Assembly (NCBI RefSeq): GCF_004358665.1
Contig: NZ_SMZR01000004.1
Coordinates: 62,001 to 126,000, forward strand
DNA: 64,000 nt
DNA from: Jeotgalibacillus sp. S-D1
GTDB taxonomy: Bacteria; Bacillota; Bacilli; Bacillales; Jeotgalibacillaceae
Direction: 5' to 3'
Positions 41,489 through 50,939 of the stretch are shown here, piece after piece (position 1 is the first letter of the stretch; every line of letters starts with the position of its first letter). A program made the translations under genes and the position numbers. Below the pieces are notes generated by a model. The model was given only the letters and a program-made list of their open reading frames with translations, did no database searches and was not told where the DNA came from.

Positions 41489-42084
41489 TCCGAATTGTCT
41501 TAGCTGAAGACCAGGGAATGCTGCTGGGTGCGCTTGGTTCACTCCTTGATTTGGAAGAAGATATGCAGGTAGTCGGTAAAGCCCGCAATGGTGAGGAAGC
41601 CATTGAGCTTGTGAAGCAGGAAAATCCCGATATCTGCATTATGGATATTGAAATGCCGTTAAAAAGCGGATTAGATGCAGCAGCGGAGCTTAAAGAGCAT
41701 GCATGTAAAATCATTATTTTAACTACTTTTGCCCGTTCAGGTTATTTTGAAAGGGCAAGAAATGCTGGAGTAAGCGGTTATTTATTAAAGGACAGTCCAA
41801 GCGAGGAGCTGGCTAAATCCATTCGGACTATTATGGAAGGGCGGAGGATTTATGCGCCTGAGCTGGTGGACATCGCTTTTACTGATGTTAACCCTTTAAC
41901 TGAGCGGGAAAAACAGGTAATCGAACTCATAGCAGAAGGAAAAAACACGAAAGAGATTGCAAGCGAGCTTTTTATTACAAACGGCACTGTCCGCAATTAT
42001 ATCTCCGTCATACTCGACAAGCTGGAAGTGAGCAACCGCATTGAAGCAATCTCCCGTTTCAAAGAAAAAGGATGGTTTAAGTAA
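41485..42084 (+). CDS. desR: Response regulator DesR
   Basis: A 199-residue NarL/LuxR-type regulator. The receiver has the phosphoacceptor D54 (IMDIEMP), the TTF switch and a K in LLKDSPSEEL. The C-terminal helix-turn-helix is LTEREKQVIELIAEGKNTKE followed by IASELFITNGTVRNYI. It activates des when phosphorylated by DesK. Length equals that of B. subtilis DesR. A strong terminator follows. Confidence 0.95.
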   Translation: MIRIVLAEDQGMLLGALGSLLDLEEDMQVVGKARNGEEAIELVKQENPDICIMDIEMPLKSGLDAAAELKEHACKIIILTTFARSGYFERARNAGVSGYLLKDSPSEELAKSIRTIMEGRRIYAPELVDIAFTDVNPLTEREKQVIELIAEGKNTKEIASELFITNGTVRNYISVILDKLEVSNRIEAISRFKEKGWFK

Positions 42085-42096
42085 TGACGACATGGC

Positions 42097-42130
42097 AGCC
42101 GGTGAGCATAAAAGCTTGCCGGCTTTTTTT
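42097..42130 (+). terminator. Terminator after desR
   Basis: AGCCGGTGAGC pairs with GCTTGCCGGCT across an A-rich loop, followed by TTTTTT. Confidence 0.88.
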
Positions 42131-42204
42131 ATTGGCACAGTGGCGCGGGGTTGATATTAGTCCAGGTGAAAGGTCCCCCAACCAGCAGATAAGAGTGCTC
42201 TCAG

Positions 42205-42294
42205 CTTCGATTGCCGGTTCTGAGGCTTCGATATAAATCATGAAAGCTTCAATTGAATTCCAGCACCCTTCGATAACACGGTTTAAGGCTTCGA
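42205..42294. repeat. 21-bp-periodic array, core (G)CTTCGA(T) (5 units)
   Basis: CTTCGA begins at 42205, 42226, 42268 and 42289, with CTTCAA at 42247, so each step is exactly 21 bp. The preceding base is usually G or GG. Spacers are unconserved. All plus-strand frames contain stops. It lies between the desR terminator and the cydD promoter. Confidence 0.9.
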
Positions 42295-42370
42295 ATCACC
42301 GAATTCTTATGCAGCTGTGAGCAAATGATATTAGTAAATAAAACATTCCAGCACATCCTAAGCCTGAAAG

Positions 42371-42399
42371 GTGAAATTAACTCAGTAATTCGTTATAAT
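42371..42399 (+). promoter_or_regulatory. SigA-type promoter of cydDC
   Basis: GTGAAA (42371-42376), a 17-bp spacer and a perfect TATAAT (42394-42399). The Rex box begins 13 bp after the -10 box. Confidence 0.7.
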
Positions 42400-42411
42400 A
42401 ATAATACCGAT

Positions 42412-42429
42412 ATGTGAATTGATTCACAA
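42412..42429. promoter_or_regulatory. Rex box (NADH-responsive operator) upstream of cydDC
   Basis: TGTGAATTGATTCACA is a perfect TGTGAA/TTCACA inverted repeat with a 4-bp centre, matching the Rex consensus TTGTGAA-N4-TTCACAA except for the outermost left base. Its position just after the transcription start region predicts repression relieved at high NADH/NAD ratio. Confidence 0.88.
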
Positions 42430-42477
42430 AGCATTCACATTCTTACTGATGACTCTCCAAGATAGGAGCTCCTTACA

Positions 42478-44205
42478 ATGAATGAATTAAAACATATTGC
42501 AAAAAAATACAAAGGAACAAAACTGGTGCTTATCATTCTGGCTGTGCTGACGGGGATTTCAATCATTGCACAGGCCTATTTAATTGTAACGGTGGTTGAC
42601 CGGGTTTTCCTTCAGGGGCAGTCATTTTCCCAAATTGCTCCGTATTTGGCATGTCTTGCTCTTGCACTGATTGTGCGTGCGGGGTTAACTTATGCCAGTG
42701 GGCGTGCTGGTGTTAGGATGGCCGCGAAGGTAAAAAGTGAGTTTCGCAGCAGGCTGCTGGCGAAGTTTACTAACAACCCTGTACAGTCCTCTCTTCAAGG
42801 GCAGTCGGGACAAAAAGTCAGCGTCATGATGGATGCTGTAGATGAGATTGACAGCTATTTCAGCCAGTATATTCCACAGGTCATTCAAACTTCTGTAGTG
42901 CCGCTGATGATCATCATTGTCGCGTTTAACCAGCATCTGTACACAGGTCTGTTAATGATGATTACAGCGCCATTTATTCCATTGTTTTTTATCATTATCG
43001 GCATCAAGACGCAGAAAAAGTCTGAGGAACAGATGGATAAAATGGCGGCTTTTTCAGGTAAATTTTTAGATACACTTCAGGGATTGACGACACTGAAATT
43101 ATTTGGGCGCTCTCAAAAACAGAAAGATTCCATACGGGAAAGCAGCCTTGGTTTCAGAGAAGCAACGATGGAAGTGCTGAAGGTTGCCTTTGTGTCATCT
43201 TTGATGCTTGAATACATTTCCATGCTGAGCATTGGATTAATCGCACTTGAACTGGGTCTTCGATTAGTAGTATTTGAAAGTGTGACCTTTTTTACAGCCT
43301 TTTTCCTTTTGGTGCTGGCTCCGGAATTTTACCTGGCATTAAAGGAACTGGGGAGCGCTTTCCATACAGGCCGGGGGAGTATGGGTGCAGCAAGAAAAAT
43401 TATGAATGAGCTGGAAAAAAAGGATCACCCTGTTTCATGGGGAGAACATGAACTGAATGCATCAACACCGCCTGCTATTTCTCTTAAAAGTGCAGGATTT
43501 CATTATAATGAAGGATTTGAATTGAAAAATGTAACAGTGGATATTAAACCCTATGCGAAGGTAGCGATTGTTGGCCAAAGTGGAGCAGGGAAATCTACGC
43601 TTCTTAATTTATTGGCTGGTCTCGTCTCCCCATCAAAGGGTCAGGTGCTTATAGAAGGCAGGCCATTATCGGACTACAGGGAGCGGGCCTGGTATTACGA
43701 ACTAAGCTATATCTCCCAGCAGCCCTATATTTTTTCCGGCACAATTGAGGATAATATTGTGATTGGCTCATCAAAAGAAGTGAGCAAAGAGGCGATTAAA
43801 GAAGCGGCACAGCAGGCAGGGATCATGGAATTAATTGATTCGCTTGATCAAGGTCTCGATACCCAGGTTGGAGAAGCCGGAAGGGGGCTGTCTGGAGGAG
43901 AAAAGCAACGTTTAGCCATTGCTCGCGCATTTTTGAAAAATCCTTCAGTCGTTTTGTTTGATGAACCGACTACAGGCCTTGATCTGAAAACGGAACAAAT
44001 TCTTCAGGCGTCGATCCGGGAGCTGTCCAGGCGATCCACTGTGATTACTGTTGCGCACAGGCTGCATACGATTCAGCATGCAGACATAATTTTATTTTTG
44101 AAAAAGGGAGAACTTGCAGCCAAAGGAACCCATGCAGAGCTGATGGATTCCGTCCCTGAATATCGGAATATGGTGGCAGTGCAGCAAGGAGGCGAGGCGG
44201 AATGA
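42478..44205 (+). CDS. cydD: Thiol reductant ABC exporter, CydD-type subunit
   Basis: A 575-residue half-transporter: six membrane helices (residues about 15-310) then an ATPase with GQSGAGKST, LSGGEKQR and VVLFDEPT. It pairs with the product of the overlapping next gene (4-bp ATGA overlap) to export cysteine or glutathione-type thiols needed to assemble cytochrome bd. B. subtilis names differ (this position is called CydC there). cydA and cydB are not upstream here, unlike the B. subtilis operon. A Rex box and promoter precede it. Confidence 0.92.
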   Translation: MNELKHIAKKYKGTKLVLIILAVLTGISIIAQAYLIVTVVDRVFLQGQSFSQIAPYLACLALALIVRAGLTYASGRAGVRMAAKVKSEFRSRLLAKFTNNPVQSSLQGQSGQKVSVMMDAVDEIDSYFSQYIPQVIQTSVVPLMIIIVAFNQHLYTGLLMMITAPFIPLFFIIIGIKTQKKSEEQMDKMAAFSGKFLDTLQGLTTLKLFGRSQKQKDSIRESSLGFREATMEVLKVAFVSSLMLEYISMLSIGLIALELGLRLVVFESVTFFTAFFLLVLAPEFYLALKELGSAFHTGRGSMGAARKIMNELEKKDHPVSWGEHELNASTPPAISLKSAGFHYNEGFELKNVTVDIKPYAKVAIVGQSGAGKSTLLNLLAGLVSPSKGQVLIEGRPLSDYRERAWYYELSYISQQPYIFSGTIEDNIVIGSSKEVSKEAIKEAAQQAGIMELIDSLDQGLDTQVGEAGRGLSGGEKQRLAIARAFLKNPSVVLFDEPTTGLDLKTEQILQASIRELSRRSTVITVAHRLHTIQHADIILFLKKGELAAKGTHAELMDSVPEYRNMVAVQQGGEAE

Positions 44206-45917
44206 AGGAATTATCGATCGTAATAAGGGAAGTTGGACGGGAAAAGAAAGATATCCTGTATTCCATCTTGTTTGGGTTTTTAGCGGGAATTACAGCTGTC
44301 GGTTTATTTGCTTCGAGCGGTTATCTGATATCAAAGGCAGCCTTGATGCCCCCTTTATACGCATTGACCGTTATGATTGCCCTGTTAAAGCTTTTTGGAC
44401 TTGCAAGGGCAGTGAGCCGGTATGGGGAACGCTATTTTTCCCACCGGGCAACATTTACGATTTTAAGCAACCTGCGCGTGAATTTTTTTGAAAGGCTGGA
44501 GCCGCTCGCACCGGGCATCTTTCAAAAATACCGCAGCGGTGATTTGCTTGCACGAATTGTGGGAGATGTAGAAAGTCTGCAGAACTTTTTCCTGCGCGTC
44601 TATTATCCTCCGATCGTATTAATCATTGTATTTTTGAGCACGATCGTGTTTACATCCTTTTTCTCAATTTATATTGCGCTGGTGCTGGTTTTGGGTCTTC
44701 TTTTAACTGCGCTGGTTATTCCTGCGGTATTTGCCTACAGTCAGCGCAGGATTGATCATACAGTACGGGAACGCCGCGGTGAGCTGTCAACTGAAGTAAC
44801 CGAATTATTGTACGGTTTTCGTGAATTGAAGCTGTATCAGCGGCTGGAAGAAAAAGAACGCATGCTGATTTCATCCTCGGAGGATTATATCCAGGAGCAG
44901 GAGCGTGACGGTGTCCAATCCATGTTTAACCAGTCCATCAATACCGCTGCTTCTCTTATGATTTCATGGGTAGTGCTGGCTCTCGGTGCTTATTTAGTGA
45001 TTGGCGGTCAGTTAAACGGATTGTTTTTAGCCATGCTGGTTATGATTTCGTTAACTGTGTTTGAAAATGCTACGCCTATGGCTGCTTTTCCGGGGCATCT
45101 GGAAGAAAGCAGAAGGGCCTCGAATCGGCTGTACTCCGTTGTTAAGGAAGAACCGGTTATAACTCAGGAACCAAAAATTGACCTTCCTCAAACCGAAGCA
45201 CTTTCCGTGGACTTTCGTGAGGCCGCCTACCGGTTTGAGAACGAAGGAAGAAACGTAATAGACGGGGTTACGCTTCATCTTCCGGCCGGATCAAAAACGG
45301 CGATCGTCGGGCCAAGCGGCTCAGGGAAATCAACACTTCTCATGCTGATGTTAAAGGTTTTGCATGCTAAATCCGGAAAAGTCCTGTTGGCAAATCATTC
45401 AATTCAAAATATTGAAGCTGAAGCCATCTGGCAAAAATCAAATGTTGTTTTGCAGGAAAATCACTTTTTTTACGGCACCATCCGAGACAATCTTGAAATG
45501 GCAAGGGATGGACTGAGCGACGAAGACCTTAAAAGCGTACTTGTGAAGGTGCGTATGAGCCACTTTAGTTTAGAGGATGAAGTGTTTGAAAAAGGCGAGA
45601 ACCTTTCCGGAGGGGAAAAGCAGCGGCTTGCCATTGCAAGGGCCCTGCTGAAAGGCGAACGACTGTGGGTGCTGGATGAACCAACCTCCTCAATCGACGC
45701 GTTAACCGAACGCTTCATTTATGACGAATTGTTTAAGCAGGCAGTGGATGATACGGTTATTTTGGTCAGCCATCGCTTGACCGGACTTGAAGCCATGGAT
45801 CAGATCGTGGTTATGGAAGATGGGAGAATCGTTGAGAATGGCTCCTTTAACGAACTAATGGCGAAAAAAGGGTACTTCTTTGAAATGAAGCAGATCGAAA
45901 AAAGCGTCTTTGGATAA
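44202..45917 (+). CDS. cydC: Thiol reductant ABC exporter, CydC-type subunit
   Basis: A 571-residue half-transporter: an N-terminal six-helix domain with the CydC-typical AVSRYGERYFSHRATF segment, then an ATPase with GPSGSGKSTLL, LSGGEKQR and LWVLDEPTSS. It overlaps cydD by 4 bp and is its heterodimer partner. Both are predicted to be Rex-controlled. A terminator follows. Confidence 0.92.
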   Translation: MKELSIVIREVGREKKDILYSILFGFLAGITAVGLFASSGYLISKAALMPPLYALTVMIALLKLFGLARAVSRYGERYFSHRATFTILSNLRVNFFERLEPLAPGIFQKYRSGDLLARIVGDVESLQNFFLRVYYPPIVLIIVFLSTIVFTSFFSIYIALVLVLGLLLTALVIPAVFAYSQRRIDHTVRERRGELSTEVTELLYGFRELKLYQRLEEKERMLISSSEDYIQEQERDGVQSMFNQSINTAASLMISWVVLALGAYLVIGGQLNGLFLAMLVMISLTVFENATPMAAFPGHLEESRRASNRLYSVVKEEPVITQEPKIDLPQTEALSVDFREAAYRFENEGRNVIDGVTLHLPAGSKTAIVGPSGSGKSTLLMLMLKVLHAKSGKVLLANHSIQNIEAEAIWQKSNVVLQENHFFYGTIRDNLEMARDGLSDEDLKSVLVKVRMSHFSLEDEVFEKGENLSGGEKQRLAIARALLKGERLWVLDEPTSSIDALTERFIYDELFKQAVDDTVILVSHRLTGLEAMDQIVVMEDGRIVENGSFNELMAKKGYFFEMKQIEKSVFG

Positions 45918-45923
45918 GATTTG

Positions 45924-45953
45924 AAGCAGAGTCGATGGAGGCTCTGCTTTTTT
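45924..45953 (+). terminator. Terminator after cydDC
   Basis: AAGCAGAG pairs with CTCTGCTT across about ten bases, followed by TTTT. Confidence 0.85.
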
Positions 45954-46076
45954 GTGTGGAGCTTTGGGACAACCATTTAAAATAGTATTCATGGATCAAT
46001 AAGCTATTTGGCAAAATCATTGACTGAAATGATACAATCAAACCAACTATATCTTATCGTGTCAGGAGTTCTACTT

Positions 46077-48260
46077 ATGATTGTAAAAGAAGATTTTTTT
46101 CTTCGTAAATATAACGAGCTAAACGTATCGCTTAATAAAGTTCAAAAGCAGGCAGTGCAGCATACAAAAGGAGCGCTTCTTTTACTTGCTTCACCGGGAT
46201 CGGGGAAAACCACTACGATCATTATGAGGATTGGTTACTTAGTGGAGGTGAAGGGGATACTGCCGGAACGCATCAAAGGGGTAACCTTCAGCAAAGCGTC
46301 TGCTGAAGATATGAAGAGTCGTTTTGCACGATTTTTCCCTGATCTGCCGCCAGTCGATTTTTCCACGATTCACAGCCTGGCATTTTCGATCGTTCGGGAT
46401 TACTGTTATCAGCAGGGGATCACCTATACGCTGATTGAAGGAAGTATTGATCCGTCATCTGACCTCGATCCTGCTTATGCCAATAAAAAAATGCTTCTGC
46501 GCACCCTTTTTCAAAAACACAATAAAGAGGCGATTACAGACGACCAGCTAGAGGAGCTTACAGGCTACATCAGCTTCATAAAAAACAAACTTTTAAAGAG
46601 ATCCAATTGGTCCTCTGTTCCCTGTGATGTTCCAAATGCAGAAGAAATTTTTGCGGATTATGAAGACTCAAAAGCGAAAAATCCGAATAGGCTGCTGCTT
46701 GATTATGACGATATGCTGACACTGGCCAATGAAGCATTAACTGTTAATGAGCGTCTGCTTAAAAAATACCAGCAAAAATATGATTACATGCTGACAGACG
46801 AAAGTCAGGATACATCGCTCGTTCAGCATGCCATCATTGAAAAGCTGGTAAAGGAGCACGGGAATTTATGTGTAGTTGCGGATGATGATCAGTCAATTTA
46901 TACATGGAGGGCGGCCGAACCGCAATACCTGATCGATTTTAAAAAGGTATACCCAAAAGCTGAAATTCTCATGATGGAACAAAATTACCGGTCAACGCCC
47001 CAAATAGTCGATGCAGCCAATCAATTTATTAAACGGAATAAAAACCGATATGATAAAAACATGTACACTGAAAATAAAAACGGCGAAAAAATTGTTATAA
47101 AAGTATTTCCGGATTATGAGGATCAGTCTCGTTACATCGGCCAGCAGCTTGCTGCCCTGACAAATTACAGCGATGCAGCTGTTCTTTACCGCACCAACAG
47201 CTCGGCTATTTTACTGATGAATGAACTGGACCGGGCGGATATCCCATTTTACATGAAGGATTCAGATCACCGCTTTTTCTCACACTGGATTGTTGAGGAT
47301 ATTTTGAATTTTATGCGCTTAAGCTTCAATGATAAGAGAGCAGATATTTTTGAGCAGATTCACATGAAATGCAAGGGTTACATTACAAAGCAGCAGATGA
47401 TTCAGGCAAAGCAGGTTCCGGGAAAGGATTCGATATTTGATAAGCTGATTAATCATGTCCAGCTGAAAGACTACCAGATAAAGCAGGTGAAATCGCTTAA
47501 ACAAACGTTTAATTTAATGAAAAACGAGGCGCCTTATCCTGTGATAAAGCTGATTCGGGAGCGGGGAGGGTATGATAAAGCACTTGAAAATATGAGTCAG
47601 CGGCTTGGTTTTTCCATGGATTATTTAAAGGATGTTCTGATGACGCTTGAAGAGATCGCCCGAAAAGAAGAAACCATGAAAGGATTCGCAGCTCGTCTTA
47701 AGCATCTGGAGTCTCTTTTAAAAACATCAAAGTTTAATAAAAATAAACAAGCCGTAACTCTTTCCACCCTTCACAGCTCAAAGGGCCTTGAGTTTAAAAA
47801 GGTATACCTGATGGACTTGATTGCGGATGTGATTCCATCTAAAAGTGATCTAAAAGAAAGCGATGAAGGAAACAGGGAACCTCTTGAGGAAGCGGCAAGA
47901 TTATTTTATGTAGGAATGACGAGAGCAGAGGAGCATTTAGAACTTCTGTCGTACCGGATGCGAAACGGAAAAGCAACAAAACCCTCGATGTTTTTGTTAA
48001 ATGTGAACCATATCATCAATCCGCCGGAGGAAATGCAAAAGGACACTTCCATTGATGCAAGAGCGGTTCCCCATAACCCGAATGCGTTAACAAAAGTATC
48101 TGAGCTAGAAGTAGGCAAAATTGTGAAGCACCGTGTTTTTGGCACAGGAGAAATCCTTGGCTTTGCGGAAGAAGGCCTGGAGATCCGCTTTTCAAAAGGA
48201 ACAAAAAAACTTTCGATTGAAATGTGTCTGACGATGGGGCTGTTGGAGCCGGAAAACTAA
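46077..48260 (+). CDS. UvrD/Rep-type superfamily 1 DNA helicase (YjcD-like)
   Basis: A 727-residue helicase. Walker A is ASPGSGKTTT (about residues 38-47); other motifs are FSKASAEDMKSRF, the Walker B LTDESQDTS, ADDDQSIYTWRAAEPQ, EQNYRST, the late VTLSTLHSSKGLEFKKVYLM and RLFYVGMTRAEEHL. A C-terminal domain contains VGKIVKHRVFGTGEILGF, the PcrA-type RNA polymerase-interaction fold, as in YjcD. It unwinds DNA 3' to 5' in repair or conflict resolution. I start at the ATG at 46077 after AGGAG; an upstream in-frame ATG (46008) has no such site. Confidence 0.9.
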   Translation: MIVKEDFFLRKYNELNVSLNKVQKQAVQHTKGALLLLASPGSGKTTTIIMRIGYLVEVKGILPERIKGVTFSKASAEDMKSRFARFFPDLPPVDFSTIHSLAFSIVRDYCYQQGITYTLIEGSIDPSSDLDPAYANKKMLLRTLFQKHNKEAITDDQLEELTGYISFIKNKLLKRSNWSSVPCDVPNAEEIFADYEDSKAKNPNRLLLDYDDMLTLANEALTVNERLLKKYQQKYDYMLTDESQDTSLVQHAIIEKLVKEHGNLCVVADDDQSIYTWRAAEPQYLIDFKKVYPKAEILMMEQNYRSTPQIVDAANQFIKRNKNRYDKNMYTENKNGEKIVIKVFPDYEDQSRYIGQQLAALTNYSDAAVLYRTNSSAILLMNELDRADIPFYMKDSDHRFFSHWIVEDILNFMRLSFNDKRADIFEQIHMKCKGYITKQQMIQAKQVPGKDSIFDKLINHVQLKDYQIKQVKSLKQTFNLMKNEAPYPVIKLIRERGGYDKALENMSQRLGFSMDYLKDVLMTLEEIARKEETMKGFAARLKHLESLLKTSKFNKNKQAVTLSTLHSSKGLEFKKVYLMDLIADVIPSKSDLKESDEGNREPLEEAARLFYVGMTRAEEHLELLSYRMRNGKATKPSMFLLNVNHIINPPEEMQKDTSIDARAVPHNPNALTKVSELEVGKIVKHRVFGTGEILGFAEEGLEIRFSKGTKKLSIEMCLTMGLLEPEN

Positions 48261-48286
48261 ATAAAAGTGTAATCTGTAATAGATAG

Positions 48287-48315
48287 AACCCGGTGCTAAC
48301 CAGCTCTGGGTTTCT
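48287..48315 (+). terminator. Terminator after the helicase gene
   Basis: AACCCGGTGCT pairs with AGCTCTGGGTT with two mismatches, followed by TCTTG. Confidence 0.55.
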
Positions 48316-48431
48316 TGAGTTTGAAGGCTGCAAAAGGATTTAAATGGCAGATAAAGAGATATACGTGCAATTTCATATATGATGATTTGGTAGAATGGAT
48401 GAAAAGGGTTTTAAAGAAGGAGCGTTTTCAT

Positions 48432-49424
48432 ATGAAAGAAGTCGTAGCACATTGCACGGGGTGTGGGAAGATTCTATATTGCAAGGATGGATTTTTTGAG
48501 GGGGAACTTGATAGACAAAAGTCCTTTTGTTTTACATGCTTTGAACAGCTTCACGAGGATTTTACAGAGGAAGAGACCGGTGAATTTATTTCGAGATTAA
48601 ATCGTAAGCCCGATCAGCATATTGGCTACTGCGGAACGAATGCCAAGGAAGTGGCGGATGTACTGATGCAGGATTTTTCGGATCTTTCATTCAATAACTC
48701 CTTTGCTGTATTGAAAGAAAACGGAAAGATTATAGCTGCATTGGGTGCTGATTGGGATTCAAAAGAAAAAACCGGCGAGCTGTGGGGGCCATTTAGTCTC
48801 GCTGAGGACGAAAAATGGCAGGAGCAGGCAGATATCCTTTGGAGGCTTTTGCAGCACAAAATCAATCAAAAGGGAATGTGGTACGGGTTTTATAATGAAC
48901 AGAACCAGCAGGCTGAAAAGTGGATAAGCCGAATGGGTGGGGTTAAACAAAGCAGTGAAGTCATTCTCCATGCAAGTACATATAGATCCAGCTCAATTTA
49001 TTCGGGGAAAGCTGCCGTGTTTACAGCAGCATTTAAAGTTGAATTTAAGCGATTGCATAACACCGTTTTTCCAGCTGCCTATTTTTCTGCAGATGATATA
49101 CTGACACGTATTAATGATTCTAAACGACTTTTTATAATGGCCGACGGCGAAGACCTGTTAGGTTATGTTTATGTGGAAGCGGTCCCTGATCATGGGGAAG
49201 GCGCGATCGAATTTATTGCAGTGGATTCAAAAAGCCGGGGCAGGGGAGTGGGCACAGCACTTCTGCAAAAAGCTGCATCATTTCTTTTTGATGAAATGAA
49301 CATAAAGGACATCTCGATTTGTGTGAGTGCTGAAAACAAGGCAGCCATTCAAATGTACAAAAATAATGCTTTTTTAGAGAAACACCGAATGGATTTTTAT
49401 AAGCTTAAAGATGATTCTAATTAA
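48432..49424 (+). CDS. GNAT family acetyltransferase with N-terminal zinc-ribbon-like region
   Basis: A 330-residue two-part protein. The N-terminal 45 residues carry CTGCGK and CFTCFE, two CxxC pairs that could bind zinc. The middle is a degenerate GNAT-like fold, and residues about 190-330 form a GNAT domain with EFIAVDSKSRGRGVGTALLQ as the acetyl-CoA loop. The substrate is unknown. I start at the ATG at 48432 (9 nt after AAGGAG), not at upstream in-frame ATGs. Confidence 0.82.
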   Translation: MKEVVAHCTGCGKILYCKDGFFEGELDRQKSFCFTCFEQLHEDFTEEETGEFISRLNRKPDQHIGYCGTNAKEVADVLMQDFSDLSFNNSFAVLKENGKIIAALGADWDSKEKTGELWGPFSLAEDEKWQEQADILWRLLQHKINQKGMWYGFYNEQNQQAEKWISRMGGVKQSSEVILHASTYRSSSIYSGKAAVFTAAFKVEFKRLHNTVFPAAYFSADDILTRINDSKRLFIMADGEDLLGYVYVEAVPDHGEGAIEFIAVDSKSRGRGVGTALLQKAASFLFDEMNIKDISICVSAENKAAIQMYKNNAFLEKHRMDFYKLKDDSN

Positions 49425-49479
49425 GATCAATCGCTTGTTCCTTTGCACAGGGTTTTCAATAAAGCTTTTTTCACCTAAG

Positions 49480-49520
49480 AAAAAAGGAGCTGGCGCCAGT
49501 TTGCGTCAGCTCCTTATTTT
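49480..49520. terminator. Bidirectional terminator between the GNAT gene and gabD
   Basis: AAGGAGCTG and CGC pair with GCG and CAGCTCCTT (one mismatch), with ATTTT on the plus side and TTTTTT on the minus side. Confidence 0.85.
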
Positions 49521-50939
49521 CTATAGTCCTACAGAAATATATTTTGTCTCCAGGTACTCTTCAATGCCCTGATGCCCGCCTTCGCGTCCCAGGCCGCTTT
49601 GTTTGAATCCGCCAAATGGAGCTTGCGGGGCAGATGGCAGACCATCATTTAAACCCACAATACCATATTCCAGCCCTTCGGATATTCTAATGCCAGTTAA
49701 AATGTTTTCAGTGAAAACATAAGCTGCCAGTCCGTAAATAGAATCATTGGCCCGTTTAATTGCTTCTTCTTCAGTCGAGAATGAAGCAATTGGAGCCAGC
49801 GGTCCAAATGTTTCTTCATTCATACACAGCATGTCATCCGTTGCACCGGATAAGACTGTCGGCTCGAAAAATAATCCATCTCGTGATGAGCCGCCAAGTT
49901 CAATTTTTGCCCCCTTGTTTTCAGCATCTTTTATATGCTCCTGCATTTTTTCCACTGCATCCTCGTTAATGAGCGGACCAAGGTCTACATTGTCTTCGAA
50001 TCCGTCTCCCAGCTTCAGCTTGTTAACCTTTGAAGAGAATTTTTTTGTAAATTCTTCTACAATCGATTCATGCACATATATGCGATTGGCGCAAACGCAG
50101 GTTTGCCCGGCATTTCTGAATTTAGTGGCAATTACTCCATCTACAGCCTTATCAAGATCACAGTCATCCATTACGATCGCAGGTGCATGTCCGCCAAGCT
50201 CCAGAGAAATCTTTTTAACCGTGTCAGCGGCACCTTTCATAAGTGTCTTACCCACCTCGGTTGAACCGGTAAAGGTTAATTTGCTGACGCGTTTATCCTC
50301 AAGCCATTGTTCACTGATTTTTGAAGATTGGCCAGTAACTAAATTGATTACGCCTTTTGGAATACCGGCCTGTTCAGCTAGCTGCACGAGCTTGATTGCC
50401 GTTAATGGAGTCAGGCTGGCAGGCTTGATGACCACTGTGCATCCCGCTGCTAATGCTGGTCCTACTTTTCGTGTAATCATCGCCGCTGGAAAGTTCCATG
50501 GAGTAATGACTGCTGTAACGCCAACCGGCTGTTTGTGAATAAAAATCCGTTTATTTTCCTGGCTGGCAGGCACCGTCTCTCCGTAAACCCGTTTGCCTTC
50601 TTCTGCATACCATTTAATGAACCCGTTAGCATAAGCAATTTCACCTTCAGCTTCTTTCAGCGGTTTGCCCTGCTCAAGGGTCATGATTTTACCAAGCTCC
50701 TTTGTCTGCTCATCGATGAGCTCTGCCCATTTCATGAGGGAGGTGCTTCTTTCATAAGCTGAAAGCTTTGACCATGCAGGAAAAGCTGCATGTGCAGCAT
50801 CGACAGCCTGCTTCGCTTCATTCGTTCCGCCTTTAGGAACAGTAGCGATGACTTCCTTTGTGGCCGGGTTTGTAACCTCTATTTTTGGCAAGTCCTGCCC
50901 CGTATCTTTTCCATCAATAATTAATGAATAGTGTTCCAC
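49521..50939 (-). CDS. gabD: NAD(P)-dependent succinate-semialdehyde dehydrogenase
   Basis: A 472-residue aldehyde dehydrogenase. The motifs TPWNFPAAMITRKVGPALAA, TFTGSTEVGK, ELGGHAP (general base Glu) and NAGQTCVCANR (nucleophilic Cys) are present. The VCAN variant after the Cys and the C-terminal SEGLEYGIVGLNDG are typical of GabD. It oxidises succinate semialdehyde to succinate in GABA degradation. I start at GTG 50939, 5 nt after GGGAGTGA. No gabT is beside it. Confidence 0.9.
   Translation of the reverse strand: MEHYSLIIDGKDTGQDLPKIEVTNPATKEVIATVPKGGTNEAKQAVDAAHAAFPAWSKLSAYERSTSLMKWAELIDEQTKELGKIMTLEQGKPLKEAEGEIAYANGFIKWYAEEGKRVYGETVPASQENKRIFIHKQPVGVTAVITPWNFPAAMITRKVGPALAAGCTVVIKPASLTPLTAIKLVQLAEQAGIPKGVINLVTGQSSKISEQWLEDKRVSKLTFTGSTEVGKTLMKGAADTVKKISLELGGHAPAIVMDDCDLDKAVDGVIATKFRNAGQTCVCANRIYVHESIVEEFTKKFSSKVNKLKLGDGFEDNVDLGPLINEDAVEKMQEHIKDAENKGAKIELGGSSRDGLFFEPTVLSGATDDMLCMNEETFGPLAPIASFSTEEEAIKRANDSIYGLAAYVFTENILTGIRISEGLEYGIVGLNDGLPSAPQAPFGGFKQSGLGREGGHQGIEEYLETKYISVGL

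Noticed and set aside
49747-50538. 263-codon frame opposite gabD
   Set aside because: Antisense shadow of a gene with clear catalytic motifs; no ribosome binding site and no recognisable protein features.
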